Of a stretch of 64,000 nt of DNA, positions 50,545-59,619 are shown in pieces. Under the pieces are notes generated by a model. The model saw nothing but the letters and a program-made list of their open reading frames with translations. It was not told the DNA's origin and did not search any database. The DNA lies in assembly GCF_014207955.1 (NCBI RefSeq), contig NZ_JACHLK010000008.1, positions 62,001 to 126,000 of the forward strand, in the 5' to 3' direction. Position numbers and translations under genes: made by a program. Every line of letters begins with the position of its first letter. The first letter of the stretch is position 1. Source of the DNA: Acidovorax soli (GTDB taxonomy: Bacteria; Pseudomonadota; Gammaproteobacteria; Burkholderiales; Burkholderiaceae_C).

Positions 50545-52668
50545 TTGAACACCACGCCCGCCGCTCCTAGGGCAGCCTCCACCGCCAGCGTTGCGCAAAA
50601 GGCACTGCACAAGCTGGGCCTCGTGCGCGACATCGATCTGGCCCTGCACCTGCCGCTGCGCTACGAGGATGAAACCCGCATCACACCCTTGTCCAGCGCA
50701 CGCGATGGCCAGATGGTGCAGATCGAGGCCACCGTGACCGCCAGCGAGGTGCAGTTGCGCCCGCGCCGCCAGTTGCTGGTGCAGGTCGAGGACGCGTCAG
50801 GCTCCTGCGAACTGCGCTTTTTCAGTTTCTACCCCTCGCACCAGAAAACCCTGGCCGTGGGGGCGCGCCTGCGCATCCGCGGTGAGGTCAAGGGGGGCTT
50901 CTGGGGGCGGCAGATGCTGCACCCGGCCTTCCGCCAGGCCGGCGGCGAGCTGCCCGCCGCCCTCACGCCCGTTTACCCCACCACCGCAGGCCTGCCGCAG
51001 CCCTACCTGCGCAAGGCGGTCGTCGGCGCGCTCCAGCGGGTAGATCTGTCGGAAACCCTGCCCCCGGGCACCGAGCCGCCCTACGCGGTGTTCCGGCGCG
51101 ACGGCGGCAGCTACCGTGCATTCAACCTGCGCGAAGCGCTGCAGTTCCTGCACCATCCCACGCCCGATGTCTCGCTGTCCACGCTGGAGGACCACAGCCA
51201 TCCCGCCTGGCAGCGCCTGAAGGCCGAGGAACTGCTGGCCCAGCAACTGTCGCAGCAGCAGTCGCGCCGCGAGCGCGACCGCCTGCGCGCCCCAGTGCTG
51301 CGCCCGCGCAAGCCGGAGGGCGGCGTGCTGCCCCTGCACGAGCAGCTCATGGCCGTGCTGCCCTTCGATCTGACCGCCGCCCAGCGGCGCGTGGGGCTCG
51401 AAATCGCCCAGGACCTGGCCCGCCGGGTGCCCATGCACCGCCTGCTGCAGGGCGATGTGGGCTCGGGCAAGACCGTGGTGGCTGCGCTGGCGGCCACCAT
51501 CGCCATGGACGCCGGCTGGCAGTGCGCGCTGATGGCACCCACCGAAATCCTGGCCGAGCAGCACTTCGCCAAGATGATCGGCTGGCTGGAGCCGCTGCTG
51601 GCCGCGCACGGCCGCCGGGTGGCCTGGCTGGTGGGCGGGCAGAAGAAAAAGGACCGCACCGCCATGCTGGCCCTGGTCGAAAGCGGCGAGGCCGCCCTGG
51701 TGGTGGGCACGCATGCCGTGATCCAGGAGCAGGTGCGCTTCAAGAACCTGGCGCTGGCCATCATCGACGAGCAGCACCGCTTCGGCGTGGCGCAACGCTT
51801 GTCCTTGCGGCAAAAGCTCGCCGCCCAGGGGATGGAGCCCCACATGCTGATGATGAGTGCCACGCCGATCCCGCGCACCCTGGCCATGAGCTACTACGCC
51901 GATCTCGATGTCTCGGTCATCGATGAGCTGCCCCCTGGGCGCACGCCCATCGTCACCAAGCTCATCGCCGACAGCCGCAAGGACGAAGTGATCGCTCGCA
52001 TCGGCGCCCAGGTGGCAGACGGTCGGCAGGTCTATTGGGTCTGTCCGCTGATCGAGGAGAGCGAGGCGCTGGACCTGAGCAATGCCACCGCCACCCATGC
52101 CGACCTGAGCGAGGCCCTGCCCGGTGTCATGGTCGGCCTGCTGCATTCGCGCATGCCGGCGGCCGAGAAGAAGGCCGTGATGGCGCTTTTTTCCAGCGGG
52201 CAGATGGGGGTGCTGGTGAGCACCACGGTGATCGAGGTGGGGGTGGACGTGCCCAACGCCTCGCTCATGGTCATCGAGCATGCCGAGCGCTTCGGCCTGT
52301 CGCAGCTGCACCAGCTGCGCGGGCGCGTGGGGCGCGGTGCGGCGGCGTCGGCCTGCGTGCTGCTGTATTCCACCAACGAGAGCGGCCGGGTGGGCGAGAC
52401 CGCCAAGGAGCGTCTGCGCGCCATGGCCGAGACCAACGACGGCTTCGAGATCGCCCGGCGCGACCTGGAGATCCGCGGGCCGGGCGAATTCCTCGGGGCC
52501 CGGCAGTCGGGTGATGCCCTGCTGCGCTTTGCCGACCTGGCCACCGACACCCACCTGCTCGAATGGGCGCGCGAGCTGGCACCGGCGATGCTGGACCGCC
52601 ACGCCGCCCTGGCCGAGCGCCACGTGATGCGCTGGCTGGGCGGGAAATCCGACTACCTGAAAGCATGA
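50545..52668 (+). CDS. recG: ATP-dependent DNA helicase RecG
   Basis: This is a 707-aa helicase that remodels stalled forks and Holliday junctions. The start is TTG 50545 (MNTTPAAPRAAS); ATG 50517 is out of frame. The wedge/OB domain spans about 10-150 (VEDASGSCELRFFSFYPSHQKTL). Helicase motifs are Walker A LLQGDVGSGKTVVAALAA (about residue 302), MAPTEILAEQHF, DEQH at IIDEQHRFGVAQR (about 400), MSATPIPRTLAMSYYADLD and the RecG C-terminal motifs TTVIEVGVDVPNAS and QLHQLRGRVGRG. It is longer than the 693-aa E. coli enzyme by a short N-terminal tail. It is followed 2 bp on by a membrane-protein gene. Confidence 0.95.
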   Translation: MNTTPAAPRAASTASVAQKALHKLGLVRDIDLALHLPLRYEDETRITPLSSARDGQMVQIEATVTASEVQLRPRRQLLVQVEDASGSCELRFFSFYPSHQKTLAVGARLRIRGEVKGGFWGRQMLHPAFRQAGGELPAALTPVYPTTAGLPQPYLRKAVVGALQRVDLSETLPPGTEPPYAVFRRDGGSYRAFNLREALQFLHHPTPDVSLSTLEDHSHPAWQRLKAEELLAQQLSQQQSRRERDRLRAPVLRPRKPEGGVLPLHEQLMAVLPFDLTAAQRRVGLEIAQDLARRVPMHRLLQGDVGSGKTVVAALAATIAMDAGWQCALMAPTEILAEQHFAKMIGWLEPLLAAHGRRVAWLVGGQKKKDRTAMLALVESGEAALVVGTHAVIQEQVRFKNLALAIIDEQHRFGVAQRLSLRQKLAAQGMEPHMLMMSATPIPRTLAMSYYADLDVSVIDELPPGRTPIVTKLIADSRKDEVIARIGAQVADGRQVYWVCPLIEESEALDLSNATATHADLSEALPGVMVGLLHSRMPAAEKKAVMALFSSGQMGVLVSTTVIEVGVDVPNASLMVIEHAERFGLSQLHQLRGRVGRGAAASACVLLYSTNESGRVGETAKERLRAMAETNDGFEIARRDLEIRGPGEFLGARQSGDALLRFADLATDTHLLEWARELAPAMLDRHAALAERHVMRWLGGKSDYLKA

Positions 52669-52669
52669 G

Positions 52670-53773
52670 ATGACGTCCCCTGTCCCTGTGGAACCGGTAG
52701 CCGCCCCGGTGGTGGCGCGCTGGGTGCGCGACCAGAACTACCTGCAGACCGCCGTGTGCTTGGCGTACCAGGACGAACACGCGGTGCGGCGCTTTGTCCT
52801 GCCGCTGTTCATGGCGCTGCTCGTCGCCGGGCTGTTTTCCCCGTGGGGCATCCCTTCCCTGTGGGTGGGTGGCATCGGCGGCTTCCTGTTGAACGCGGTC
52901 GTGTTGCTGGTGCTCCTGCACACGCTGGCGCATCTTTCTTCCCAGACCTATCCGTCCCTGGTGCAGTCCAATACCCGCCGCTATGCCTTTGCTGGTGCCT
53001 CGGTGTGGTGGGATTTCAGTGCCCAGGATCTGAAATACGGTTCCGCGATGCCCGATGGCAGCGGTGTGTTGCATGAAGTCCGCTCCCATTGGCGCTGGCT
53101 GCGCGCGATCTCCGTCGATCCAATGGGGCTGCGCCTGCACCGCGCAGGATCGAACGAGTCACATGCCATTCCCATGGACGCCTGGGTGGCCGGCTCGCCC
53201 GATGGGCGGGCGCGTCTCCAGGCGGCAGCCGTGGAATGCGCGCGTTCGGCGGGCGTACCCATTCGCTGGATGGCGCGCACGGACTGGGCAGGCCTGCTCG
53301 GGACCCTGGCCGGTCTGGCCATCTTGCTCACCATGTGGATGACGGTGTGCGCCATGGCAGCGGCGCTGCCCTACCTGCGTCACTGGAACGTGGCGCAGCT
53401 GTACCTGTCCGGCGTGGACACCTTCTGGTGGGCGGGTCTGTTGCTGGCCCCCGTGGTGTTGGCCGCGCACCTGCTGCTGGCCTGGCTGCTGCAGCCGCGA
53501 CTGTGGGGGCTCGGCCTGCCGCGGCTCACGCCCCACCTGGCGCTTGCCGGAGTCTGGGCCCTGTTGCTGCTCGTGGTGCTGCAGTCGCTGGCCTCCGAGA
53601 TCTTCGAGGAGCCGCAGGCTGCCAGCAGCTTCTTCGACCCCTTGCCCCTGGTGTGCGGCATCGCCCTGGCGCTGCTCATCGCCCTGGTCGTGCACCGGGG
53701 TTGCATTGCCTATTGGGTGGTCCGGCGCCTGGCGCTGCACAATGCGCGTACCATCCGTCTGGAATCTCCATGA
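52670..53773 (+). CDS. Six-span membrane protein of unknown function between recG and oxyR
   Basis: This is a 367-aa protein from ATG 52670, one base after the recG stop. Two transmembrane segments lie at about residues 44-62 and 66-92. A cytoplasmic-looking domain of about 120 residues follows (about 95-210), then four more segments at about 211-240, 250-275, 292-312 and 322-350. No family is recognised. The soluble domain contains WDFSAQDLKYGSAMPDGSGVLHEVRS, which hints at a PH-like or similar sensor fold, but only by guess. The stop overlaps the oxyR start by 4 bp, so translation of OxyR may be coupled to it. Confidence 0.75.
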   Translation: MTSPVPVEPVAAPVVARWVRDQNYLQTAVCLAYQDEHAVRRFVLPLFMALLVAGLFSPWGIPSLWVGGIGGFLLNAVVLLVLLHTLAHLSSQTYPSLVQSNTRRYAFAGASVWWDFSAQDLKYGSAMPDGSGVLHEVRSHWRWLRAISVDPMGLRLHRAGSNESHAIPMDAWVAGSPDGRARLQAAAVECARSAGVPIRWMARTDWAGLLGTLAGLAILLTMWMTVCAMAAALPYLRHWNVAQLYLSGVDTFWWAGLLLAPVVLAAHLLLAWLLQPRLWGLGLPRLTPHLALAGVWALLLLVVLQSLASEIFEEPQAASSFFDPLPLVCGIALALLIALVVHRGCIAYWVVRRLALHNARTIRLESP

Positions 53774-54735
53774 CCCTCACCGAACTCAAATACATCGTTG
53801 CCGTGGCGCGCGAAAAGCACTTTGGCCATGCGGCCGACGCCTGCTATGTGTCCCAGCCCACGCTGTCGGTGGCCATCAAGAAGCTCGAGGAAGAGCTCGA
53901 TGTGAAGCTTTTCGAGCGCAGCGCCGGCGAGGTCACCGTCACCCCGCTGGGCGAGGAGATCGTGCGCCAGGCGCAAAGCGTGCTGGAGCAGGCCGCCGCC
54001 ATCAAGGAGATCGCCAAGCGTGGCAAGGACCCGCTGGCCGGGCCGCTGACCCTGGGCGTGATCTACACCATCGGCCCCTACCTGCTGCCCGACCTGGTGC
54101 GCCATTCGATCGCGCGCACCCCGCAGATGCCGTTGATGCTGCAGGAGAACTTCACCGTCAAGCTGCTGGAGATGCTGCGCACCGGTGAAATCGATTGCGC
54201 CATCCTGGCCGAGCCGTTTCCCGACACGGGCCTGGCCATGGCACCGCTGTACGACGAGCCCTTCATGGCCGCCCTGCCGGCCAACCACCCGCTGGGAACG
54301 CAAAAATCCATCTCCGCCGCCGAACTCAAGAGCGAGACCATGCTGCTGCTGGGGGCCGGCCACTGCTTTCGCGACCATGTGCTCGAGGTCTGCCCTGAAT
54401 TCGCGCGCTTCGCCAGCAATGCCGAGGGCATCCGCAAGTCCTTCGAGGGCTCGTCGCTGGAAACCATCAAGCACATGGTGGCCGCCGGCATGGGCGTGAC
54501 CCTGGTGCCGCGCCTGTCGGTGCCGCGCGATGCGCTGCTCACGGTGTCGCGCCGGCGCAAGAGCGATGAGAACTACATCCGCTACGTCCCCATCCGCGAG
54601 GACGATGGCAGCCCGCCGCCCATGCGCCGCGTGGTGCTGGCCTGGCGCCGCAGTTTCACGCGCTACGAGGCGATTGCCGCGCTGCGCAACGCGATCTACG
54701 CCTGCGAGCTGCCGGGCGTTACCCGCCTTTCCTGA
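53770..54735 (+). CDS. oxyR: Hydrogen peroxide-sensing LysR regulator OxyR
   Basis: This is a 321-aa LysR protein from ATG 53770; a long frame upstream belongs to the preceding gene in another reading. The HTH is in HFGHAADACYVSQPTLSVAIKKLEEELDVKLFERS. The redox cysteines fall at positions 199 and 208 in GAGHCFRDHVLEVCPEF, exactly the positions that form the activating disulfide in E. coli OxyR. The C-terminus has GMGVTLVPRLSVPRDALL and YEAIAALRNAIYA. It probably activates catalase, peroxidase and dps genes; dps lies 2 kb downstream. Linkage to recG is common in Neisseriales and Burkholderiales. Confidence 0.95.
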   Translation: MTLTELKYIVAVAREKHFGHAADACYVSQPTLSVAIKKLEEELDVKLFERSAGEVTVTPLGEEIVRQAQSVLEQAAAIKEIAKRGKDPLAGPLTLGVIYTIGPYLLPDLVRHSIARTPQMPLMLQENFTVKLLEMLRTGEIDCAILAEPFPDTGLAMAPLYDEPFMAALPANHPLGTQKSISAAELKSETMLLLGAGHCFRDHVLEVCPEFARFASNAEGIRKSFEGSSLETIKHMVAAGMGVTLVPRLSVPRDALLTVSRRRKSDENYIRYVPIREDDGSPPPMRRVVLAWRRSFTRYEAIAALRNAIYACELPGVTRLS

Positions 54736-54923
54736 CAAGCTTTGCTGCAGGCGCCCTGGCGCGCAGGGGGCCGGCGGCGATACACTTTCGCCGCGCAGGG
54801 CCCTGCGGCTTTCGGCAGATTGCCCGCCGGCGCGCCCCTACAGGGGCTCCGGCGCTGCGGGTTGGCGCCACATGCCGCCCGCACCGGTCCCGCGCTCCCC
54901 CATTCCCTAGGAAAGCTACTGAG

Positions 54924-56663
54924 ATGAAGAAGATTTTGATGGCCGCTGGCCTTGCCGTGGGCCTGGCAGCCTGCTCCAGCGTGACGACGACCGACGCGCC
55001 GCAGGCCGCTACGATCAAGAAGGCCCAGATGGACCGTCTGGTGGCCGCCTTGCCCGCCGCCGCCCAGGGCAGCTTCAACGAGTTCCTGGCGCAGGCCGCG
55101 CGGGAGAACCCGCTGCTGCAGGCCAGTGTTGCGGCCTACAAGGCCAAGGCCCCGCTGGCTGGCGACGACCTGGTCAACATCAGCCGCCTGCTGGGCCTGT
55201 ACAACCGCCTGCGCAACCAGGCGGCGGTGATCGACGCCACCGCGCGCATGGTCGCCATCCCCACTTTCCGCAACGACAAGGTGCCGCCGCACGAGGACAA
55301 GGCCATCATCGCCTTCGGCACCCTGGTCGAAGGCATGGCCAAGGAATTCGGCCTGGAATACCGCAACGTGGACAACCGCATCTTCGAAGTGAAGCTACCG
55401 GGCACGGGCAAGGAAGAATTCGGCATCCTCACGCACGCCGACGTGGTGCCCGTTGTGGCCGACGAATGGGTGCTGGACGACGGCACGCGCCTGGACCCCT
55501 TCAAGCTCACGCGCGTGGGTGGCAACCTGTACGGCCGCGGCTCCATCGACGACAAGGGCTCCATCGCCACCGTGCTGTACGCGATGAAGGCCGTCAAGGA
55601 AAGCGGCCTGCCGCTGTCGCGCACCATCCGCCTCATGATCGAAACCACCGAAGAGACCGGGGGCGACGCCATGAAGTACTACCGCACCAAGACCGAGCTG
55701 CCCGAGTACAACATCGTGCTCGACAGCAAGTACCCCGCCGTGGTGGCCGAGAAGGGCTCGGGTGCGCTGCGCGCCTCGTTCCCGCTGCAGGACGCGCCGG
55801 CCGGCTACACCGCCATCACCGCCATGACGGGCGCGGCGTCCACCAACGCCGTGCCGCAGACCGCGACGCTGCGCCTGCAAGGCGGTGACCTGGCCGCTGC
55901 CGTCGCGCGCCTGAACGCCGCCAAGGCAGCCTTCATCGCCAAGTACACGCCCCAGGGTGGCGCCTTCGGCATCGACGTGACGCAGGATGCGAGCGGCGTG
56001 CTGATCAAGGTGACCGGTGTCTCCGCCCACGGCTCGCGCCCCGAGGAGGGTGTGAACCCGCTGCCGCGCCTGGCGCTGTTCCTGCGTGAGTCCGGCGTGT
56101 CCTATGCGCCCACCGGCTACGCCAGCGCCGTGCGCTACATCGCCGAACTGTATGGCACCGATTACCTGGGCCGTACCATCGGCATGGCCTACAGCGACGA
56201 CTTCATGGGCCCGCTGACCATGTCGCCCAACCTGGTGCGTGTGAAGGACGACATGGTCGACGTGCTGGTGAACGTGCGCATGCCGCGCGGCACCACCCCG
56301 GAGGCCCTGGTGCACGCCAGCAAGGTCAAGATCAACGACTGGGCGGCCCAGGCGTCCGTCCCGGTGATCATCGACCACCAGCAGGGCAACTGGATGGCGC
56401 GCGACCCCAAGGGCGCCTGGCTGTCCACGCTGCTCAACACCTTCGGTGACACCACGGGCCTCGAAGCCAAGCCCGTGCCCACCGCCGGCAGCACCACCGC
56501 CAAGCTCATGCCCAACGCCATCAACTTCGGCCCCGCCATGCCGGGCAAGAAGTACACGGCGCACAACGCCAAGGAGTACAAGGAAGTGGTCGACCTGGAT
56601 GCCGACATGCAGATGTTCACGGAGATGCTGGTGCGCATCGGCAATTTGGACAAGATGCAGTAA
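54924..56663 (+). CDS. M20-family metallopeptidase, lipoprotein
   Basis: This is a 579-aa protein; ATG 54924 has AGGA 9-12 bases upstream. Residues 1-17 are a lipoprotein signal ending LAACSS, so it is anchored in the envelope. After a spacer helical region (20-95), the M20 peptidase fold appears: [18 protein letters not shown] (His ligand), [25 protein letters not shown] (bridging Asp), [17 protein letters not shown] (Glu-Glu), and [18 protein letters not shown] and [11 protein letters not shown] (late His ligands). It is a dipeptidase or carboxypeptidase/amidohydrolase; family members of this length include dipeptidases such as PepV/CPG2-like enzymes. Substrate unknown. It lies between oxyR and dps. 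Confidence 0.88.
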   Translation: MKKILMAAGLAVGLAACSSVTTTDAPQAATIKKAQMDRLVAALPAAAQGSFNEFLAQAARENPLLQASVAAYKAKAPLAGDDLVNISRLLGLYNRLRNQAAVIDATARMVAIPTFRNDKVPPHEDKAIIAFGTLVEGMAKEFGLEYRNVDNRIFEVKLPGTGKEEFGILTHADVVPVVADEWVLDDGTRLDPFKLTRVGGNLYGRGSIDDKGSIATVLYAMKAVKESGLPLSRTIRLMIETTEETGGDAMKYYRTKTELPEYNIVLDSKYPAVVAEKGSGALRASFPLQDAPAGYTAITAMTGAASTNAVPQTATLRLQGGDLAAAVARLNAAKAAFIAKYTPQGGAFGIDVTQDASGVLIKVTGVSAHGSRPEEGVNPLPRLALFLRESGVSYAPTGYASAVRYIAELYGTDYLGRTIGMAYSDDFMGPLTMSPNLVRVKDDMVDVLVNVRMPRGTTPEALVHASKVKINDWAAQASVPVIIDHQQGNWMARDPKGAWLSTLLNTFGDTTGLEAKPVPTAGSTTAKLMPNAINFGPAMPGKKYTAHNAKEYKEVVDLDADMQMFTEMLVRIGNLDKMQ

Positions 56664-56671
56664 CGGGATCC

Positions 56672-56699
56672 GGGCTTGCGCTACATTGGGCGCGAGCCC
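56672..56699 (+). terminator. Hairpin after the M20 peptidase gene
   Basis: GGGCTTGCGC (56672-56681) and GCGCGAGCCC (56690-56699) form a 10-bp stem with one T-G pair and a TACATTGG loop, 9 bp after the stop codon. No T tract follows. Confidence 0.5.
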
Positions 56700-56770
56700 C
56701 AGCCCCCTGGTCCGGTGTGAGCCGGCTCCGGGGGGCCGGTCCATCGCTTGTTTCCAACGAAGGAGCCTCC

Positions 56771-57271
56771 ATGGCCAAAGCCGCCAAGTCCACCGCCCCC
56801 AGCATCAACATCGGCATCAGCGAGAAGGACCGCGCTGCCATCGCCCAGGGCCTGTCGCGCCTGCTGGCAGACACCTACACCCTGTACCTGACCACGCACA
56901 ATTTCCACTGGAACGTGACGGGGCCGATGTTCAACACCCTGCACACCATGTTCATGGCGCAGTACACCGAGCTGTGGAACGCCGTGGACCCGATCGCCGA
57001 GCGCATCCGCTCGCTGGGCCATGTGGCGCCCGGCTCGTACGCCGACTTCGGCAAGCTGGCCACCGTGGCCGATGCGCCCAGCAAGCCCCCCAAGGCGCTG
57101 GACATGGTGCGCGTGCTGGTCGAAGGCCATGAAGCCGTGGCACGCACCGCACGTGGCCTGTTCCCCCTGGCCGACAAGGCCAGCGACGAGCCCACGGCCG
57201 ACCTGCTGACCCAGCGCCTCACGGTGCACGAGCAGACGGCCTGGATGCTGCGCTCGCTGCTCGAGGAGTGA
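56771..57271 (+). CDS. dps: DNA-protection/ferritin-like protein Dps
   Basis: This is a 166-aa mini-ferritin; ATG 56771 follows AAGGAGCCTCC. The ferroxidase residues are in [42 protein letters not shown] (His43/His46 region, later His, Asp and Glu), and the C-terminal helix ends [17 protein letters not shown]. Dps dodecamers store iron using peroxide and shield DNA in starved or oxidised cells. A Lys/Ala-rich N-terminal tail ([10 protein letters not shown]) can bind DNA. A rho-independent terminator follows. OxyR regulation is plausible given its nearby gene, but I see no clear OxyR site. Confidence 0.94.
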   Translation: MAKAAKSTAPSINIGISEKDRAAIAQGLSRLLADTYTLYLTTHNFHWNVTGPMFNTLHTMFMAQYTELWNAVDPIAERIRSLGHVAPGSYADFGKLATVADAPSKPPKALDMVRVLVEGHEAVARTARGLFPLADKASDEPTADLLTQRLTVHEQTAWMLRSLLEE

Positions 57272-57278
57272 AAAAAGC

Positions 57279-57306
57279 AAACGGGGCCGCAAGGCCCCGT
57301 TTTTTT
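57279..57306 (+). terminator. Rho-independent terminator of dps
   Basis: AAACGGGGCC-GCAA-GGCCCCGTTT is a perfect 10-bp stem with a tetraloop, followed by a run of T. It is the clearest terminator in the window, 7 bases after the dps stop. Confidence 0.95.
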
Positions 57307-57451
57307 GTAGGCGCCCCATTTTTTCCCGTGGCCGACCGCATTGGCCTCCCGTCCTACAGGCGATGCCCGGGCTTTCCGGAATGATCCGGGCTGGCGATTC
57401 CTTTCTCCTTGCGCCACGTTCCGCTTTCCAGAACACGACGACACCACTCCT

Positions 57452-57829
57452 ATGCGAATCCTTTATGTGGAGGACAACCCCGAACTGCGCGAGACCATCG
57501 GCATGCTGATGGAGGGGGAGGGGCGCATGGTCGTGACCTGCGCCACCGCCGAGGAGGCGCTCGAACTGGAGCGCGATGGCCGCTTCGACCTGCTGGTCAC
57601 CGATGTGAGCCTGCCCGGCCTGTCGGGCACGGACCTGGCCCGCCAGGTGCTGGCCGCCGACCCCGGGCGCTGGGTGGTGCTGTGCAGCGGTTATGACCTG
57701 GGCACCCACCCCGCGGGCTGGGGCCCCAACGTGCGCACGCTGATGAAGCCTTTCGAGCTCGAAGACCTGGAGGCCTTGCTGGTCCAGGCGCAGGCCACGC
57801 TCGACGCGGCTGCGCACGCCGGGCGCTGA
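57452..57829 (+). CDS. Single-domain response regulator (CheY-like)
   Basis: This is a 125-aa protein from ATG 57452 (MRILYVEDNPELRETIGML). It is one receiver domain with acidic residues Glu-Asp at 7-8, phosphoacceptor Asp51 (LLVTDVSLPG), Ser in VVLCSGYD and Lys in TLMKPFELEDLEALL. There is no output domain, so it must act by protein contact or phosphotransfer. It is convergent with the receiver-kinase gene at 57866-59011 (36-bp gap) and probably takes phosphate from one of the two kinases in this block. No strong ribosome binding site is visible. Confidence 0.9.
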   Translation: MRILYVEDNPELRETIGMLMEGEGRMVVTCATAEEALELERDGRFDLLVTDVSLPGLSGTDLARQVLAADPGRWVVLCSGYDLGTHPAGWGPNVRTLMKPFELEDLEALLVQAQATLDAAAHAGR

Positions 57830-57865
57830 GCGCGCAACCGCACCCCTTGCGTGCGCCCCGGGCGA

Positions 57866-59011
57866 TCAGGCTGCGGTCGGGTGGCGGCGCGGCAGGACCA
57901 CGTGAAACCGCGTGCTGCCATCTTCGGACTGTACGTCGATCCGGCCCCCATGCGAGCGCACGATCTGCTGCACGATGAACAGGCCCAGCCCCAGGCCCTG
58001 GTGGCGCCCCGGGGCCTGCTCCCGCCCGCGGAAGGGGCTGAACAAGTGCGGCAGCAGCGCCGCCGGAATGGTGCCGCCGTTGGTCACGGTCAGGGCCAGG
58101 GCGTGCGGATCCGTGCCATCGAGCGCGACCTCGATCGCCACCGCGGGATCGCCATGGTGCACCGCGTTGCCGATGAGGTTGATGGCCAGCTGGCACAGCC
58201 GCTCTTCGTCCCCCATGCCGGCGAGGTCCCCCTGGTCGCTGGTGCTGATCACGTGGTTGGGAAAACCCGCGCGTATCTCCTGCAGTGAGCGCTGCAGCAC
58301 GGCCCCCAGGTCCACGGGGGCCATGCGCATCGCCAGCCCGCCACCCTGGCGGATGCGTGTCACGTCCAGCAGGTCCTCGATCATGCGGCCCATGCGCTGG
58401 CTGCTGCTGAGCACGCGGCCGGCCAGGGCCTGGGCCTTGTCGGCGGGCAGGGGCTGGCGCTGCAGGGCCGTGGCCGCCGCACCGATGGACATCAGCGGCG
58501 TGCGCAGGTCGTGGCTGAGCACGGCCATGAACATCTCGTTGATGCGCAGCGCCTCGGTGCGCTCGCGCAGCTCGCGCGCCAGTGAGCGCTTCTGGCGGAA
58601 CAGCTCGAAGAACACCCCTGCCTTGGACGTCAGCACCTGCGGATCGATGGGCTTGTACAGGAAATCCACGGCCCCGGTCTCGTAGCCGCGGAACTGCCAG
58701 TTCTGGTCGCGCGAGCCTGCCGTCATGAAGATCAGCGGGATGTGGCGCGTGCGCTCGCTGCCGCGGATCAGCTCGGCCAGCTCGAAGCCGTTCATCTCGG
58801 GCATCTGCACGTCCAGCAGGGCCAGGGCCACGTCGCCGTGCGAGAGCAGCAGCTCCAGCGCCTCGGGGCCCGACTGGGCCTTGAGCACCTCGATGCTGTC
58901 GCTGTGCAGCAAGGCCTCCACCGCCACGAGGTTTTCCGGCACGTCATCCACCACCAGGCACTTGATGCGCTCGGCGGGGGCTGGCTGGGGTTGGAGGGGG
59001 GTGAGGCTCAC
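57866..59011 (-). CDS. Receiver-histidine kinase fusion protein
   Basis: This is a 381-aa cytoplasmic protein. The start is GTG 59011, overlapping the CheB stop (GTGA). The receiver domain is N-terminal (about 15-135; CLVVDDVPENLVAVEALL, phosphoacceptor Asp67 in ALLDVQMPEMNGFE, Lys in LYKPIDP). HisKA follows with His167 (LSHDLRTPLMSIG), then HATPase with Asn in NLIGNAVHHGD and GLGLGLFIVQQIVRSHGG. A receiver placed ahead of a kinase suggests that a phosphorelay or the upstream hybrid kinase tunes this kinase. It is the last of four overlapping genes that run from 63916 to 57866. Confidence 0.93.
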   Translation of the reverse strand: MSLTPLQPQPAPAERIKCLVVDDVPENLVAVEALLHSDSIEVLKAQSGPEALELLLSHGDVALALLDVQMPEMNGFELAELIRGSERTRHIPLIFMTAGSRDQNWQFRGYETGAVDFLYKPIDPQVLTSKAGVFFELFRQKRSLARELRERTEALRINEMFMAVLSHDLRTPLMSIGAAATALQRQPLPADKAQALAGRVLSSSQRMGRMIEDLLDVTRIRQGGGLAMRMAPVDLGAVLQRSLQEIRAGFPNHVISTSDQGDLAGMGDEERLCQLAINLIGNAVHHGDPAVAIEVALDGTDPHALALTVTNGGTIPAALLPHLFSPFRGREQAPGRHQGLGLGLFIVQQIVRSHGGRIDVQSEDGSTRFHVVLPRRHPTAA

Positions 59012-59619
59012 AGGATTCTCCGCATTTGCAACTCGGCCAGCAGGGAGGCGATCTCCGAAGGGGCGAGGGTGTGGTGGGGGGCCATCAGGTCCAGCGCGGA
59101 CTGGGGCATGGCGGACATGGATGCACTCCCCGGGGCCTGCACGATGGTGAGGCCTCCCGCCGCACCGATGGCGGCCAGGCCGCGGGCGCCATCCTGGTTG
59201 GCACCGGACAGAAGCATACCCATCAAACGTTCTCCATAGAGGTCCGCGGCCGATTCGAACAGCACGTCGATGGACGGGCGCGAGAAATGCACGGGCTCAT
59301 CCACCGAGAGTGCCAGCCGGGGCCCGGCGTCCACCAGCAGGTGGTAGTCCGGCGGTGCGAAGTACACCGTGCCGGCCTCGATGGGCTCCTTGTCCTGGGC
59401 CTCCGCTGTGCGCAGGGCACAGCGCGGGCGAAAGATCTCGGGCAGCAGGCTGGGGGCCTCGCGTGGCAGGTGCAGCGTGACCAGCACCGCCACCTGGGCC
59501 TGCGCCTGCAGGGCCGGCAGGATGGTGGCGATGGCGTCGATGGCGCCCGCCGAGCCGCCGATCACGATGGCGTCGAAGGCGCGCGGCCCGAGCGCGTGCA
59601 ATGGAGCCGGGCCCGTCAT
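59008..59619 (-). CDS. CheB-type protein-glutamate methylesterase, catalytic domain only
   Basis: This is a 203-aa protein starting at ATG 59619, overlapping the CheR-like stop. Only the CheB catalytic domain is present, with no receiver. The catalytic Ser is in IVIGGSAGAIDAI, the His in LVTLHLPREAP and the Asp in LLSGANQDGARGLAAI. It removes methyl or amide groups from receptor glutamates in chemotaxis. Lacking a receiver, it is not controlled by direct CheA phosphorylation; in this operon control by the kinases is inferred. The target is unlikely to be only the chemoreceptor at 29948-31600. Confidence 0.92.
   Translation of the reverse strand: MTGPAPLHALGPRAFDAIVIGGSAGAIDAIATILPALQAQAQVAVLVTLHLPREAPSLLPEIFRPRCALRTAEAQDKEPIEAGTVYFAPPDYHLLVDAGPRLALSVDEPVHFSRPSIDVLFESAADLYGERLMGMLLSGANQDGARGLAAIGAAGGLTIVQAPGSASMSAMPQSALDLMAPHHTLAPSEIASLLAELQMRRIL

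Noticed and set aside
54736..54923. Several short palindromes (GCAGGGCCCTGC at 54796-54807, GCCCC-TACA-GGGGC at 54834-54847) before the M20 peptidase gene
   Set aside because: Such short GC palindromes are expected by chance in DNA of this composition, and no promoter or repressor context supports them.
56664..56770. OxyR binding site upstream of dps
   Set aside because: I could not find the four ATAG-like elements at 10-bp spacing; only a terminator-like hairpin is clear.
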